Origin: Muraenolepis orangiensis
Taxonomy: Eukaryota > Chordata > Actinopteri > Gadiformes > Muraenolepididae
Direction of reading: 5' to 3'
Length of the DNA stretch: 64,000 nt
Assembly: GCA_027704905.1 (NCBI GenBank)
Contig: CM051001.1
Coordinates: forward strand, 21,068,110 to 21,132,109
Positions 22,910 through 46,257 of the stretch are shown in pieces; the first letter of the stretch is position 1, and the number at the start of each line of letters is the position of its first letter. The position numbers and the translations under genes are program-made. The notes under the pieces are model-generated. The model did no database searches. It was not told the origin of the DNA and saw only the letters and a list, made by a program, of their open reading frames with translations.

Positions 22910-22923
22910 CCAGTAGGTGGCGG
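22910..22923 (+). promoter_or_regulatory. Perfect CTCF core motif upstream of alg13
   Basis: CCAGTAGGTGGCGG matches the CTCF consensus CCASYAGRKGGCRS at all 14 positions, about 120 nt before the alg13 start. Sequence match only; occupancy is unknown. Confidence 0.5.
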
Positions 22924-23045
22924 TGTGGTCCCTTCTACAGAAGCACCATATGTCTGTCACTGAACAAGGAAGTTATCGACTTCAATGCCGTAACATAAGT
23001 ACATAACAAATTCACCGTGTTGTTTTCATCGCAAAGTAGACGACA

Positions 23046-24722
23046 ATGAGGACAGTATTCGTAACTGTGGGTACTACAAGTTTCGATGAGCTCATTCAAA
23101 CGATTACGACTTCTGATGCCGTGCAAGTGAGTAGTACGATGCACATTGCTTAGTTATTAGCCGAAATGAGTGACCATTGAAGATGTAATTAGGAATCCTG
23201 CAAAAATCATACAAATAGTTAAATGACAAACACGGACGCTACGAATATAAGCTATAGATGAGCACGATCGTGTGTAGTGGCTATGGTGTGCAGGCATCCT
23301 TGATCAAGAGCACTAACTCTTTCCTTCACCACAAGAACATCATGGTCCACTGATGTTACTGTTACTTTGGATAAAAGCGTCTACTAAACTACTCAATATA
23401 AATGAATCACCACTTCAGCGTGTTGAGTATCTAAGTGTCCAATTGATTGTCTCAGTGGATACTTTTCAATGTGTATGTCTGACGTTTCATGTTTTGAGTG
23501 TTTCCTGTGTTTCTTAATTGATTCATGATATTGATTCAAAAATACTATACTAAACTATGCAATGCTATGCTATACAATACTATAAGCAAAACTATATAAT
23601 ACCTACTATAAACAACACTATGTACTACCTACTATATACTATAAACAACACTATATACTACCTATTATATGCTATACTATATACAACACTATACTTTAAC
23701 AAACACATGTCCCTCCTTATATAATGAAGTGGTTATGTTGATGCAGCATTATTCATTTTCCACAGGCACTAAAGGCTTGTGGATATGAGCACTTGGTTCT
23801 GCAGGTGGGAAGGGGCTCTGTTCTCCCTGCTCCAGATAGCTGTCCAGGTCTCACACTTGAGGCCTTCCGTTTCAAAGACTCCATTGCCGAAGACATGGGG
23901 CGTGCTGACCTTGTCATCAGCCATGCAGGTGTGTAGAGAACTTGGTCACTGATTAACTTAAAATGAACACGCAAGTAGAACCATGCTTATTTTGTCCTCT
24001 CTTGAGCTGAAGTCTTTCTTGAAGTGGAGGTTCCGTTCGTCACATGAACTGCACATGTCTACTTTCTCTCTCCCCAGGATCTGGGAGCTGCTTAGAGGCC
24101 CTGGGAGCGAGGAAGCCTCTTCTGGTTGTGGTCAACGACAAGCTGATGGACAACCATCAGCTGGAACTAGCGCAACAGCTCCATAAAGAGTCTCATCTTC
24201 TCTACTGCACGTGCAGGTCTGTCTCCACTCAGCATACATATATTACATTATCAACTAGAGGGCACTCGGTAGAGCACAAACCTCCACTACACCAAAAAGT
24301 CCCCTGGATCCGGATTCAGATCTGCACCAAAATTAAACATCAAACATAAAAACCATAAACTCCCGTCCATTTTCAATGGCGGAGGTAAAGATATAGAGTC
24401 TGGGTCCAAAATTAACCATTTTTAGAATTTGGTCTTTTTGACCTGCCAGAGGGGAATAATCCACCGGCTAAACAATGGTTTTAATATGTAACCCTGCATT
24501 TTTGCAGCAAGTTCATCTGACATTGACGGGTCGCAGGTGTAAATGTCGAACCCTGCATAGAGTTGTGTATGCAGTGGGTGAGCAATGACAATATTTCTTC
24601 TCTCTTTCAGCACCCTTACAGAGACGCTGAGAACAATGGACCTCTCTGTCCTGCTGCCTTTCTTTCCTGCACAGACCACACATTTTGCCCACTTTTTAAA
24701 CAAGGCCCTTGGCATTCAGTGA
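23046..24722 (+). CDS. alg13: Alg13, catalytic subunit of UDP-GlcNAc transferase (short form)
   Basis: Alg13 pairs with membrane-bound Alg14 on the cytosolic face of the ER and adds the second GlcNAc to dolichol-PP-GlcNAc in N-glycan precursor synthesis. Exons 23046-23126, 23766-23928, 24078-24216 and 24611-24722 join in consistent phases (0, 1, 2) to 164 residues, close to the 165-aa human short isoform. The protein starts MRTVFVTVGTTSFDEL and contains a glycosyltransferase-family-28 fold with DLVISHAGSGSCLEAL and the LVVVNDKLMDNHQ segment. It ends LNKALGIQ. The long mammalian isoform with an OTU-like and Tudor extension is not visible downstream. Good promoter candidates are a CTCF-like site and a short CpG-containing stretch just upstream. 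No canonical AATAAA follows closely. Confidence 0.94.
23279..23395 (+). repeat. SINE-like teleost repeat in alg13 intron 1
   Basis: It runs from catccttgatcaagagcact to tttggataaaagcgtctac, matching the order of words in the copy at 53180-53325. Confidence 0.7.
23560..23700. repeat. AT-rich minisatellite (actataaacaacactat units)
   Basis: Degenerate tandem units of about 34 nt built on tactataaacaacactata and ctacctactatatac, located in alg13 intron 1. The same words recur in a sestrin intron at about 35715-35825. Confidence 0.8.
24252..24328 (+). repeat. Dispersed repeat, copy 2
   Basis: Inverted partner of 608-684 (see that entry), inside the last alg13 intron. It continues into tccattttcaatggcggagg, which may be another part of the element. 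Confidence 0.8.
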
Positions 24723-25239
24723 ATCTGTGTGTTGAGTAAATCTATCTGTAACTATGTATATTTGATATCACTTGCTTATATGTAATGGCTGAGATTGTTC
24801 AATAGATTTGTTGATTTTTGTCATGTCTGCAAATACAGATTTTATAATTGTACATAATCGTCATTTGTTTTCATTTATTATTACTGGTCTTCGAATAAGC
24901 AGTAGTAGATAGTCATGAAGATAAATTACTTATTATTATTTGATATAAAGACTTAGATGATCCAGACATGAGTCACCTGAGTCTGAATTGAGATGCAACA
25001 CGCAGAGGACCAGATAGCCAACAATCAGACATCGAGAACCACAGAGAACGCTGCCTTCCTTCTCATGACTTTGGGCTGGAAACAATTCTCGGATTTAAGA
25101 AAGATAAAAAAAAATAATAATAATTCTCTTAATTTTTCGATTTGAAAAAACAACAACTCTTAAGCGATGTTCATCAATATTAAACGCAAAGGTGTTTCAA
25201 AGACATGATGTTCTTTTGGCTCCACAGACTTCTTGATTA

Positions 25240-26967
<1,728 letters not shown>

Positions 26968-27340
26968 AGGGGGAGTCTGTTATATTTTGGTACACCAGTG
27001 CACTATTATTATCTGACTTTTTTAGAAAGGTTATATTGTATTTCAGTATAAATATTGAATCCCCCCTCGTCGATTGAACAACTTTGAACAAACGTATCAA
27101 TCATTTACAAAACCTGAAATAATTCCACTGTATTACAGGAAGGGGGCGCTATTCTAAATATTGGAAAAGCGGCCATAATATAACATGTGCAGTGATGCAC
27201 TTGGCCAATATTTGAATATATTTTAATATTGTGTTACTAGTTAAATAAAAGCATATGTTTATTCATATTTGAATGGTAAACATATATATTCTCTGTTCAG
27301 ACATATATTTAATGTGGTGTGGGAGAAGCAGCCTTCAAAA

Positions 27341-27710
27341 GGCGGGGGGGGGCAGCAGGGGGGGAGCTGTCATCGTCATCTCTCTGAACTCTGCACCACG
27401 ATGACAGCCCACCCCCTCCCCCCCCCCCCCCCCCTGCTGCATCCCCCTGCTGGCCAACCCCTGCTGCCCCCCCCCCCTGCTGCCCCCCCACCTGCCCCCC
27501 CCCCCGCCTGCCGCCCCCCACCTCTGCTCAATATATCCTATAATAATAAAACATCACCATCAATGTCTTCGACTGCCTTGCACTGTAATCACAACTACCT
27601 ACCTGTCTGTCGTCGGGTATTGCACACAAGAATTTCACATCACTGCTTTATACTAAACTGTAAACTGTGAAGTGACAATAAACTTGACTTGACTTGACTT
27701 GACTTGATAG
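27341..27710. repeat. G-run/C-run inverted repeat plus non-LTR-like 3' tail
   Basis: A G-rich word around cagcag (27344-27364) is complementary to C-rich ctgctg words at about 27420-27500. The stretch ends in gtgacaataaacttgacttg with tandem ACTTG copies, a style of tail seen on fish retroposons. Family not named. Confidence 0.6.
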
Positions 27711-27850
27711 TTTACATATTTATTGATAACATACCTGAAAATGTGTACATTTTTACTGTACCTGCCGTATATATTTGAATATATATTAATTGTTGATAGT
27801 ACTGCATATCCCTGCTCACTACCTGTTAAATACTTATACTTACTTACTTA

Positions 27851-27885
<35 letters not shown>

Positions 27886-27939
27886 ATTATTATGCTCATA
27901 TCTAACACAGACTGTTGTTATACCCAGTAGACTGTCTTT

Positions 27940-28080
27940 TAGCAACTGTAAACTGTCAATTATAAATTATATATTACCATGCACTTTACTGCCACATTTG
28001 CACTCTGGTTAGATGCTACATTATTTTCACTGTACTATTCTTGTGCTGTGCAATGACAATACATTTGAATCTAATCAAAA
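27940..28080 (+). repeat. Fish interspersed-repeat 3' end
   Basis: Contains tttgcactctggttagatgc and gtgcaatgacaatacatttg then aatctaatc. I recognise this as a common teleost retroposon tail, though not its family name. Confidence 0.6.
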
Positions 28081-30064
28081 AAATGGACATTCTTTCATGC
28101 ATTTGAGTTGAGTCTCTGTATCTCTTCGATGTAGACTTAATGAAGGCTTGTGTATTTTTTGTACCTTTTTATAATTTGAGCGCTCCTCTATTGAGTACTT
28201 TACAACCTGTCTTACTGGTCTGTTAAACAGTAAATACAGACACTAAGTTAATAATTGAGTGTGTTTATATTAGTTTACGACGTTGACTGTGTGATATAAC
28301 TGGGCCTTTCATTTTTAGTTCAAGCTAAGCAACATCAGATCATATAGACCCAACAACTTGAAAAGGCCCACTAAATCCAATATAATAATAACAATAATAG
28401 CACTAATTGTGCAGTATGTTCCATGAATGTCCACTCCCAACCAAATGTCCTGTTTTTATTAAAGAAATATATTTAACAATAACATTGTTATGCCTTTCTA
28501 ATAAATGATGTGCTTGATTATTGTAAACTGGACATAATGCTATACTACCTGATTTGAGACTTGACATGAAGAATAAATTATTAAACTGTTAGTTCCTCTC
28601 TTGGAAAAATCCTCTGGTTGGCAATTCCTTTATTTTAATATCCACAGTCCAGCCGTGTAAATCATAATCACAATCTCTTAGATTCACACAAGTGGATTCG
28701 GTCTCTCAACCATCTATGGTAAACACACACCAGTAGAATTACATATGATAAGCTAATTCCCTTTCCCAATAGTGGTTGGTGTACGTTATGCAGCCTGGTG
28801 TGATCTGGTCTTGACCAGTCCTGCATGTCCGGATCATGTGATGTTTGTGTGTAAATCTAATTTAGGGTTGTTTTAGAAACTGGAGCAGTGCCACTTTGGT
28901 TATTTCACAAACACTGCAGTGTTTCTTTCAAACATTACCAGCCTGGTGAATCACACTATGGCCTCTTTCTCTCATTGGTGTTTTTTTTCCTCATGAACTG
29001 TTGAACAAACAATTAAAATCATTTTGTAATACCTAAGTACAGTTTTTGCAAATATATAAACAAATACCATACAAATACACATATGCACAGCAAACAGCCT
29101 ACACAGAGAAGCATATGGCTCTAAAGTCCCATGTTTAAAAAATACCCTTTTCTGGTATGTTCTCCTTATGAGTCATGTCATCCAATAGTTGGATGTTTTC
29201 TTCTTAATAAAGCATGTGTTTTGGGTCTAATCTAATCTTGATCTAATAACTTATTGTACACTCACATGCAACACCTCACCCCCTGAGTTTATACCACAAG
29301 ATAGCATTACAGGTTGGGATAAACAGGTTTCCCAGTACATTTAAGTGAAATTAGACACAGGCTGTTTTGTCTGTCATCTGAGGATAAAAAACGTTCTGAG
29401 GTAACCTTATTCATCACACATTGCAACACATTTCTGACACAAAAACCAACCTACTGTTCATTGTGCTGTTTTGGTCTGTTGAAAAGTAACAGCTAGAATA
29501 GAGCAGAGGTTCAGTCATGCAATACCTCTAAACCCAACTGAAAGGTCAGTGGTTGACATCCCACAAAGGAGAGAAAGACTGCAATTGTAACTGTAATTAC
29601 AATTAATAATTACAAACTGTAATTACTGGCAATCAGTTGTTGTTATTATGTAATTAGCTCTATTGTTCCAAGTGCACATGTTATGTATGTATGTATGTAG
29701 GTAGGTGTGTACGTATGCATGTGTGTGAGTTTGAATATATATTGTAAATATATTATATATGTATATATTATATGAGTTATGTATAGATATCTTTTTATTT
29801 TTTAAATATGTTATGTATATATTATTTATTTTTATTTTTTGTTTTTTATTTTTTTATGGCTAGATCTTCTGAAATTATGTCGGTTCATGAGAAATTATGC
29901 CTGACCTTCAAAAAAGGGGAACTAAACTTTTAACAACTTGTGTCACTTCCATAATATCCCTCAGACTCGCCCCGTTTCTGATGCCTTCTCTCTTGTTTTG
30001 CGTCTCTCTCGATAGGTCTGTTGTTTTTGCAGATGTTCATTAGCATGTGGATGAGCCCCTGGTC

Positions 30065-30260
30065 CCATAGCTCCGCCCCCCTGTGTTCTGATTGGCCCCA
30101 CTGTTACTGGAGCTGTCAGCAGGGCTGGGGAAGGTTTTGTGAGTCCTCAGTTGAGACGAGTTTCTCGAAGAGAGAGAGAGAGAGATAGAGAGAGAGAGGG
30201 GTGCTTCTCTCTTTGTTAGCCTGCTTTTGGGAGAGTCCAAGACAAGACAAGACAGAGCCG
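30065..30260 (+). promoter_or_regulatory. Putative sestrin promoter
   Basis: A GC-box (ctccgcccccc, 30071-30081) and an inverted CCAAT box (gattggc, 30090-30096) lie about 200 nt upstream of the proposed start codon, followed by a GA run (30168-30197). No TATA box is apparent. Confidence 0.5.
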
Positions 30261-30291
30261 CATCCATGAACTAAGAACACTTTTTTGGAAA

Positions 30292-40306
<10,015 letters not shown>

Positions 40307-42600
40307 GAGCACTCCGGCAGGCAAGGAGTCTCACCGGCCCGGGCCGCACGGACACACACAGAGAGAGACGAGAGCCTTGGAGGGTGGGGAGGGAGGAAGG
40401 GAGGAAGGAGACGACGGGTCGTTTGAGGTGTGGAAGGAGAGCGTCTGAGGGGACTAGAGCAAGGAAAGGAAAGGAGATTGAAGTACGTGAAGTCATGCCA
40501 CTGTGCCTGGTGGACGTGGGCTTTTCCTTTGGTGCCCTGCAGTTGAAATGCCGTATATATTTTGTAAATGGCAGGAAAACTCCACGGAGTCACCTTTGTT
40601 TTGCCAAAGCGGAGAGTTGTTCGTTAAGCCCACCCACCCCTCTTCCTCCTCCCGCTCTTCCTCCTCCCCCTCTTCCTCCCCCTCTTCCTCTTCCTCCTCC
40701 TGCAGGACATACCCCTCCCCCCCCCCCCCCCCCCCCAAGGGATGCTTTGCTCTCGCCAGCCTCGAAGTCCCTCGTTTCAAGCGTCTCTATGAAAAAAAAA
40801 GAAGAAAAAAAAAAAGGTTATGTGCAATTATAACGAATGGTAGTTTTTCATTTTTACTCATCGTTTCGTGTTCAAACTTTTGTGAAAGGGGAAAGCGAAG
40901 TGGGCATAGTTATGTTAATAGCGATGGCCAATATCCTCTTATCTTTGGTTATTGGCCTTTTTTCTTTTTTTTTTATGAACGAGACGGTTTTTTTCTCTAC
41001 AAAAAGAAAACTAGCAACAAAAAAAAATGGAAAAAAAAATAGCTAAGCAAAAATGTCCACAAGTTTCTGCGTGAATTGATGAATGTCCAGAGGCGTGGTT
41101 GGTTTTGTTGACAATCCATGTCAGGGTCACGGAAGGTACACGGAAAAATGACCTGGCCAGGAAGAAACGCCAAAAGTGACACTGGTGAATGATATCGCAT
41201 CACTATAGTTTCTTTTAATAAGCACTTTTTTAACTTTATATATTTATGATGACATGTAACTCGAACGGTATAAACTACCTACTGGTGTGCGGTTCCGACG
41301 GCTATTCACTGTAAGATGCGTCTGGATTGGATTCTGATTGGTCATTCAAAATTCCAAAGTTCTCTTCAGGACATTTTACAGCTGATTTATTAAACCACAA
41401 ACTAAGCCCAGTGCATCAACTTGGCTGGTTTTCCATGCTACTGCACAATTGCACAGTGCTATTTTGGAACGCAGATGATACCCTCCGTGGTATGAAGACA
41501 AATAAGCTGAGCCCTTGGTGTGTGTTTTTAATAAAGTCACACTTTGGCAGTGGTCAAATGAAGGAGCATATCCATCTCCATAGTATTTAAAAACAAAAAT
41601 AATAATAATTAAACATCTTCCTGCAAATGTCTGGTCATCACTGAATATACTGTACTTCCGTAGGAAAATAACAGTATCTACACCTGCGCTGGTTTCCAAC
41701 GGTTCACAACTTTTGACAAGCTGACAGCTGTTAGCCGACTTTGTATTTGGTGAACTGTTTTTCTTAACGGTTCCAATAGAATAATTATAAAGGTACTCCC
41801 CCAGACCCCCTCTCCTCCCCCAAAGCAGACTCTTATGTGCAAACTAAAACTTAAAGTATTCTTGTTTTTGTTTTGTAGTTTTTTTTTTTCATTTGTGTTA
41901 CGAATGTTGGGAGTGACATACGTGTTGGAATGTGATTGTTCTCTTGTCTCCGGGTTTGCCGCTAAATCCACCGACCTAGCATATCGACAACACAGGTGCC
42001 TTCAGGTTGATCTCAAAAGAGTGGTGGTCGACGGGAAGGGTTTTGACCGCTCCAGTGGGCCAAACGTGGGCGTTTATTTGCGTTATTTGCGCAACTGCCA
42101 ATCGCTGGTGGTTTACAAGGTGCTGGAGCCACACCACCTGGCTTTGCCGTCGAGATGAGAACTGCTTCCAAGAACCACAGACCTGGATGAATGTTGGAGG
42201 ATGCCCTTTTCTAACATGATTAAGGCTGTAGACACTCCTGTTTGTGACCCGACACCTACAATCCCACCCCCACCCCCTAGTGACACAAAGAGCCTACGAC
42301 ACAGATGGATGTTACAGTTGTTCAGTAAATGAACCTTAAAGCAAAGATGAACAAGTGAAAAGACAAAAAAAAGAACGGTTTGTTTTTTTATTTTAAAACG
42401 ACATGTTTTCTATAAAGATGTTATATGAAACAAGTGTACGTGTTTTTATTCAAGTTCTCTTCATACCTTTTAATGGAAAACGATAACAAAAGTTAATTCC
42501 TGACAGTCATCTGTGAAAGTACCGGATATGGACGTTTATGTAGCCGATTGCATGACTTACAGTTAATGGCTAATTGAATATTTTATTCTTGCCGGCGACC
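40307..42600 (+). other. Sestrin 3' UTR and following spacer
   Basis: Non-coding. It has TCTTCC and poly-C runs at 40640-40737, several A and T runs, and AATAAA at 41530-41535 as the likely cleavage signal. Nothing else recognised up to about 42600. Confidence 0.6.
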
Positions 42601-42736
42601 AATACAAAATGCACCGCCACCTGCATTCTCTTAACAACAGCGCCCTCTAACGGCGGACGGGCGTAGCTGCTCTTTATCACATTCCGGTTTCCGTGGCCTC
42701 TGCCGGCATGACGTCAACCATCATGGATGTCCACTG
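42600..42736 (+). promoter_or_regulatory. CpG-containing orphan promoter with candidate first exon
   Basis: A GC-richer stretch with gcgccctctaacggcgg (CTCF-like in reverse, two mismatches), an ETS-like cattccggtttccg, and ATGACGTCAACCATCATGG with an embedded CRE. An open 29-nt segment from ATG at 42708 (MTSTIMDVH) ends at a good donor gtaagt. No partner exon was identified. It lies between the sestrin and foxo4 3' ends, where no promoter is needed by either gene. Confidence 0.35.
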
Positions 42737-45700
42737 GTAAGTAAAGTACAAAGCAACACTGCATTAGCCCAAATGGGTTAACAAAAGGATTATGTTTATT
42801 TTCCGCTGTTCAGAATTACCTTTTTTTTTTTGGGGTGAATTTACAAAGTGAAATGCTAGATTGGGGGGGGGGGGGGGGATAAAAAGTAGAAAAATGAATT
42901 ATTCATAGTAATAAACGTTGGCTTACGTGCAAACCAGGCCCCCAAAATCCCAAACCCTATTGGAAAAATAACAACCTGATCCAAATGCTAAAATACTGCA
43001 TAGAATGGGGCGATTTCAGTTGATAAAACATTAAGGGTAAAAAAACAATCAAAAGTAAACCGAAAGAGAAAAGAAACTTGATTACAGGGGGAATTACAAA
43101 GGAATATACACCATCCTTGGGGTTACATGGAGTCAGCAGTGGGGTTTATGGCCTATAACCTAATAAATACTGCTATGTCCAAGATATGGGTTGATTTTAA
43201 ATGGCTTTTCTTTTCTTTACAGTAGCTGATAAAAACAAGACGGGTGGTTCTAATGAGGATTAGTAACTGTAATCAAATTACACTAAATGGGGATGAAAAA
43301 TGACATACAGGCCCCGGTTTTGATGTTCACCCAGAGCATGGATGACCTCTAGCACCAGTTAAAAAAAATAAGAGGCTTACATATTGACACAGCTACCGAA
43401 AGAAAGAAAAAGTATGAATATAGAACAGGGGATAAATTCCTGGTGAAAGAAACAACGAAATAAAGCAACAGAAAGTTAAAGGCTAACACAATGCACAAAG
43501 ATTAAGGGGGGGGGGGGGGGGAGACAAAAAAATGAAACAAGTTAATCTTGCTTGCTAGCTATCGCCATGCTATTATATATACTCAATGCTGGCAGTCAAA
43601 ACATTAAAGGGTAGGCTCGTCTAAGTGTTGCTTGGTGAGCTCTTTGCATACCAAAACACTTTAGAATCAAAACGGTATCTCAGAATAACGCTTTTGTGTG
43701 TGTGTGTGTGTGTCAATTAAAATCACAATTAGACCACCAGAAAGGTGAAACGAAATAATAAGCGGTTGTTGTTTTTCCAGTCGGTTGGAACATTTCCACA
43801 AAAGAAGAATAAATACTTTAATAAACCCCGCGATTATCTGAGTGGTGCACCGATTTTGTGTTTTCCTGAGGGGGTGAACGGTTGCATCGTGTCTCCCGTG
43901 AGACGACAATCTGCCCCACGACGTGATGTGTGTGTGTGTGTGGGGGGGGGGTCATGGAGAACTTATACGTGGCATACATATCTATGGATGGCCGAGTAGG
44001 GCCCTGCGCGGTCGGTCCCATGTTAACGGTGCGGTATGTCAGATCTGTTAACATGGGGGAGGGGGGGTCACGTCGAGGGAAGCGCTTTAAGCTTGAGGTG
44101 TATCGTGTCACGCTCCTGAAAATGTTAGTGTTTTCCTTTGGTTAAAATCTACACGCATGTCAAACATTTACAAAAAATAAAAAGTGTAGAAAATGACCGT
44201 TAAAAAGGATCTGAAATAGCTTTTTTTTCTCCGAATATATAAACAAAAACAAAAAAAAAAAAGCTTTACTTTGTAATATATTCATGTTATTTCATTAATT
44301 GCGTCCATCTAAACTGTATATTAAAAACTATAGTCAAATATATTCTTTTTCATACTTTACACACATAGTATTAAGTTCTCGAAAATGACCATTAGTACTG
44401 TTTAACGAAAGTGTAATGTGTGAGATATATCATCTCAGGTTAACCGACACCGTCCCTGAATTAAAAAAAAAAAAAAACACGGGACGATATACCAGGAAAA
44501 ACAAACAAAAAAACAAAAAAACGTTAAATATAAAACCTTTCAAGAAATAATCTTTTAATTTTTAAATTAAAATTTTCTTTCGAGATCTTGATTAGTTATC
44601 CTGAATGGATTCATCTGCATAGTGTGACATGTGCAATGCCTACGAAAACAAAACACACGCCTTTTCCTCATCTTTACACATGTTCTCAGATGGTCGAACC
44701 TACGGTCTACTTGGGTCCCCCTTGTACGAATCACAACTAAGTGCTTAAAAAAAAAAATCTAATTCAAATAAAAAGAAACGCACCGACTGTGGGAGAAAAA
44801 AATACTCTTAAAGAAATCAAAGCCCATCTAACAGCGGAGGCAAAGTTTCTCTTGACATCGCACTTTTCTCTACCATTACTCTGTCAACACATATTTACAT
44901 TTGAATGCCCCTGGTTCGAGTTCAAAATAGAAAATACATATCACATTTCTTCATTTTGTAAGTGAAACTGCACGTTCAGAGATCAAAAGACATCTCACTC
45001 TTCTGTGTGTGTGTGTGTGTGTGTGTAGTTTTGCGTGTCACTTTACACACACACGGCATTGAAAATCAGGAAAGCCAAAACTGCAAAATACATCATCATA
45101 ATCATCATACCCACTTAAATCACCAAATAAAAACAAAAACAAATTCATCATTCTCTCTCTTAAATGAGAAAAATAAAACAAATGCAAGAATCCCACATCT
45201 TGTACCGCTCCTTTCTTCTTCTTCTCTTCCAAGAAGCGTACCAAAGTCCTAGGCCTTGAAGACCCCGTAATGTCGCTGGGTGTGTGTGTGTTGGACTGGC
45301 CGTCTCTTTCAAGCTGCATGTGCACCGCACCACGCGGTGTCTGTCGTCTGGTTTGGCCTGCCGCCCTGAAGCTATACATACTTGGGTGTCGCATAGTTGA
45401 AAGAAGTACTGTCTGCAGAGATTTGAAAAGTAAAAGCTGTGCATAGACATGGAAACCCTGCAGACCCCCCCCATCCCCCCACCCCACCCCTCCCTTCCCT
45501 AACCCTTGTGTCCCTGGCGTGTGTCTTGGCACATGTTTTTTTTTGTCTTAATGTCCAAAAAAAAACAGCCACTTTTGAAGAAAAAAAATTGGATCTGCGT
45601 ACAGGGAGGGGAATGCACTACTTTGTGTTTTTGAGGTCTTTTTTGTGATTGGGCATCGTCTCCTGAGGAGGAAGAAGAGAGGGTGTCATTTCAGTTCAGC

Positions 45701-45796
45701 AAGGAGCAATGTTCATAACACAGATGTTGTGGGGAGTAAGGGGGCCAGAGAGAGAGAGAACCGTACCTAGCTGAAGTGGCCCGGTTGGGGGGCATA
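42737..45796 (-). other. Probable foxo4 3' UTR region
   Basis: No protein exon on either strand. FOXO genes generally have long 3' UTRs. On the minus strand a polyadenylation signal could be at 42795-42800 (TTTATT on +). Several A and G homopolymers and TG runs near 43697 and 45003 occur. Confidence 0.45.
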
Positions 45797-46226
45797 TTAG
45801 CTGGGCACCCAGGTGTGGGAGGAGCTCTGCGTGGCGGCAGGGCCTCCGTAGCTTTGGCCCCCCGGCATGATGGGGTCAAAGTTGAAGTCGATGCCGTCCG
45901 CGTCCATGAGGTCGCTGTTGATGATGTAGTCAACGTCGCAGTCCAGGTTTTCCGTGAACATCTCGATGTCCAGGTCGGTGGGCAGCCGGTCCTGGCTGGG
46001 CAGAAAGCAGGAGGGCGGGCCGAACTGCCCCAGCCCCTGCAGACCCATGCCGGGGTTGACTCCGGAGGACATGGTCCCTCCGTGGTGGGGTCCTCCGATG
46101 GGCACCTGGCTGTGCTGCACCTTGAGAGTGGAGATCTGGGGAATGTCCTGGCCCATGCCAGAGAGGATCATGCCCAGGCCTATCTGAGAGAGCTGCTGCT
46201 GCTGCTGCTGCTGCTGCTGATGTTGG

Positions 46227-46257
<31 letters not shown>

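Larger units (their letters stand above)
26968..30060. other. Spacer between CXorf65-like locus and sestrin promoter
   Basis: AT-rich, no coding exon recognised. It includes the two retroposon-like tails listed separately, a TA run near 27856 and a GTAT array near 29684. Confidence 0.6.

Noticed and set aside
43745..44145. Small open frames between the orphan promoter and foxo4
   Set aside because: They have no recognisable domain, include homopolymers and TG runs, and lie in the probable foxo4 3' UTR.
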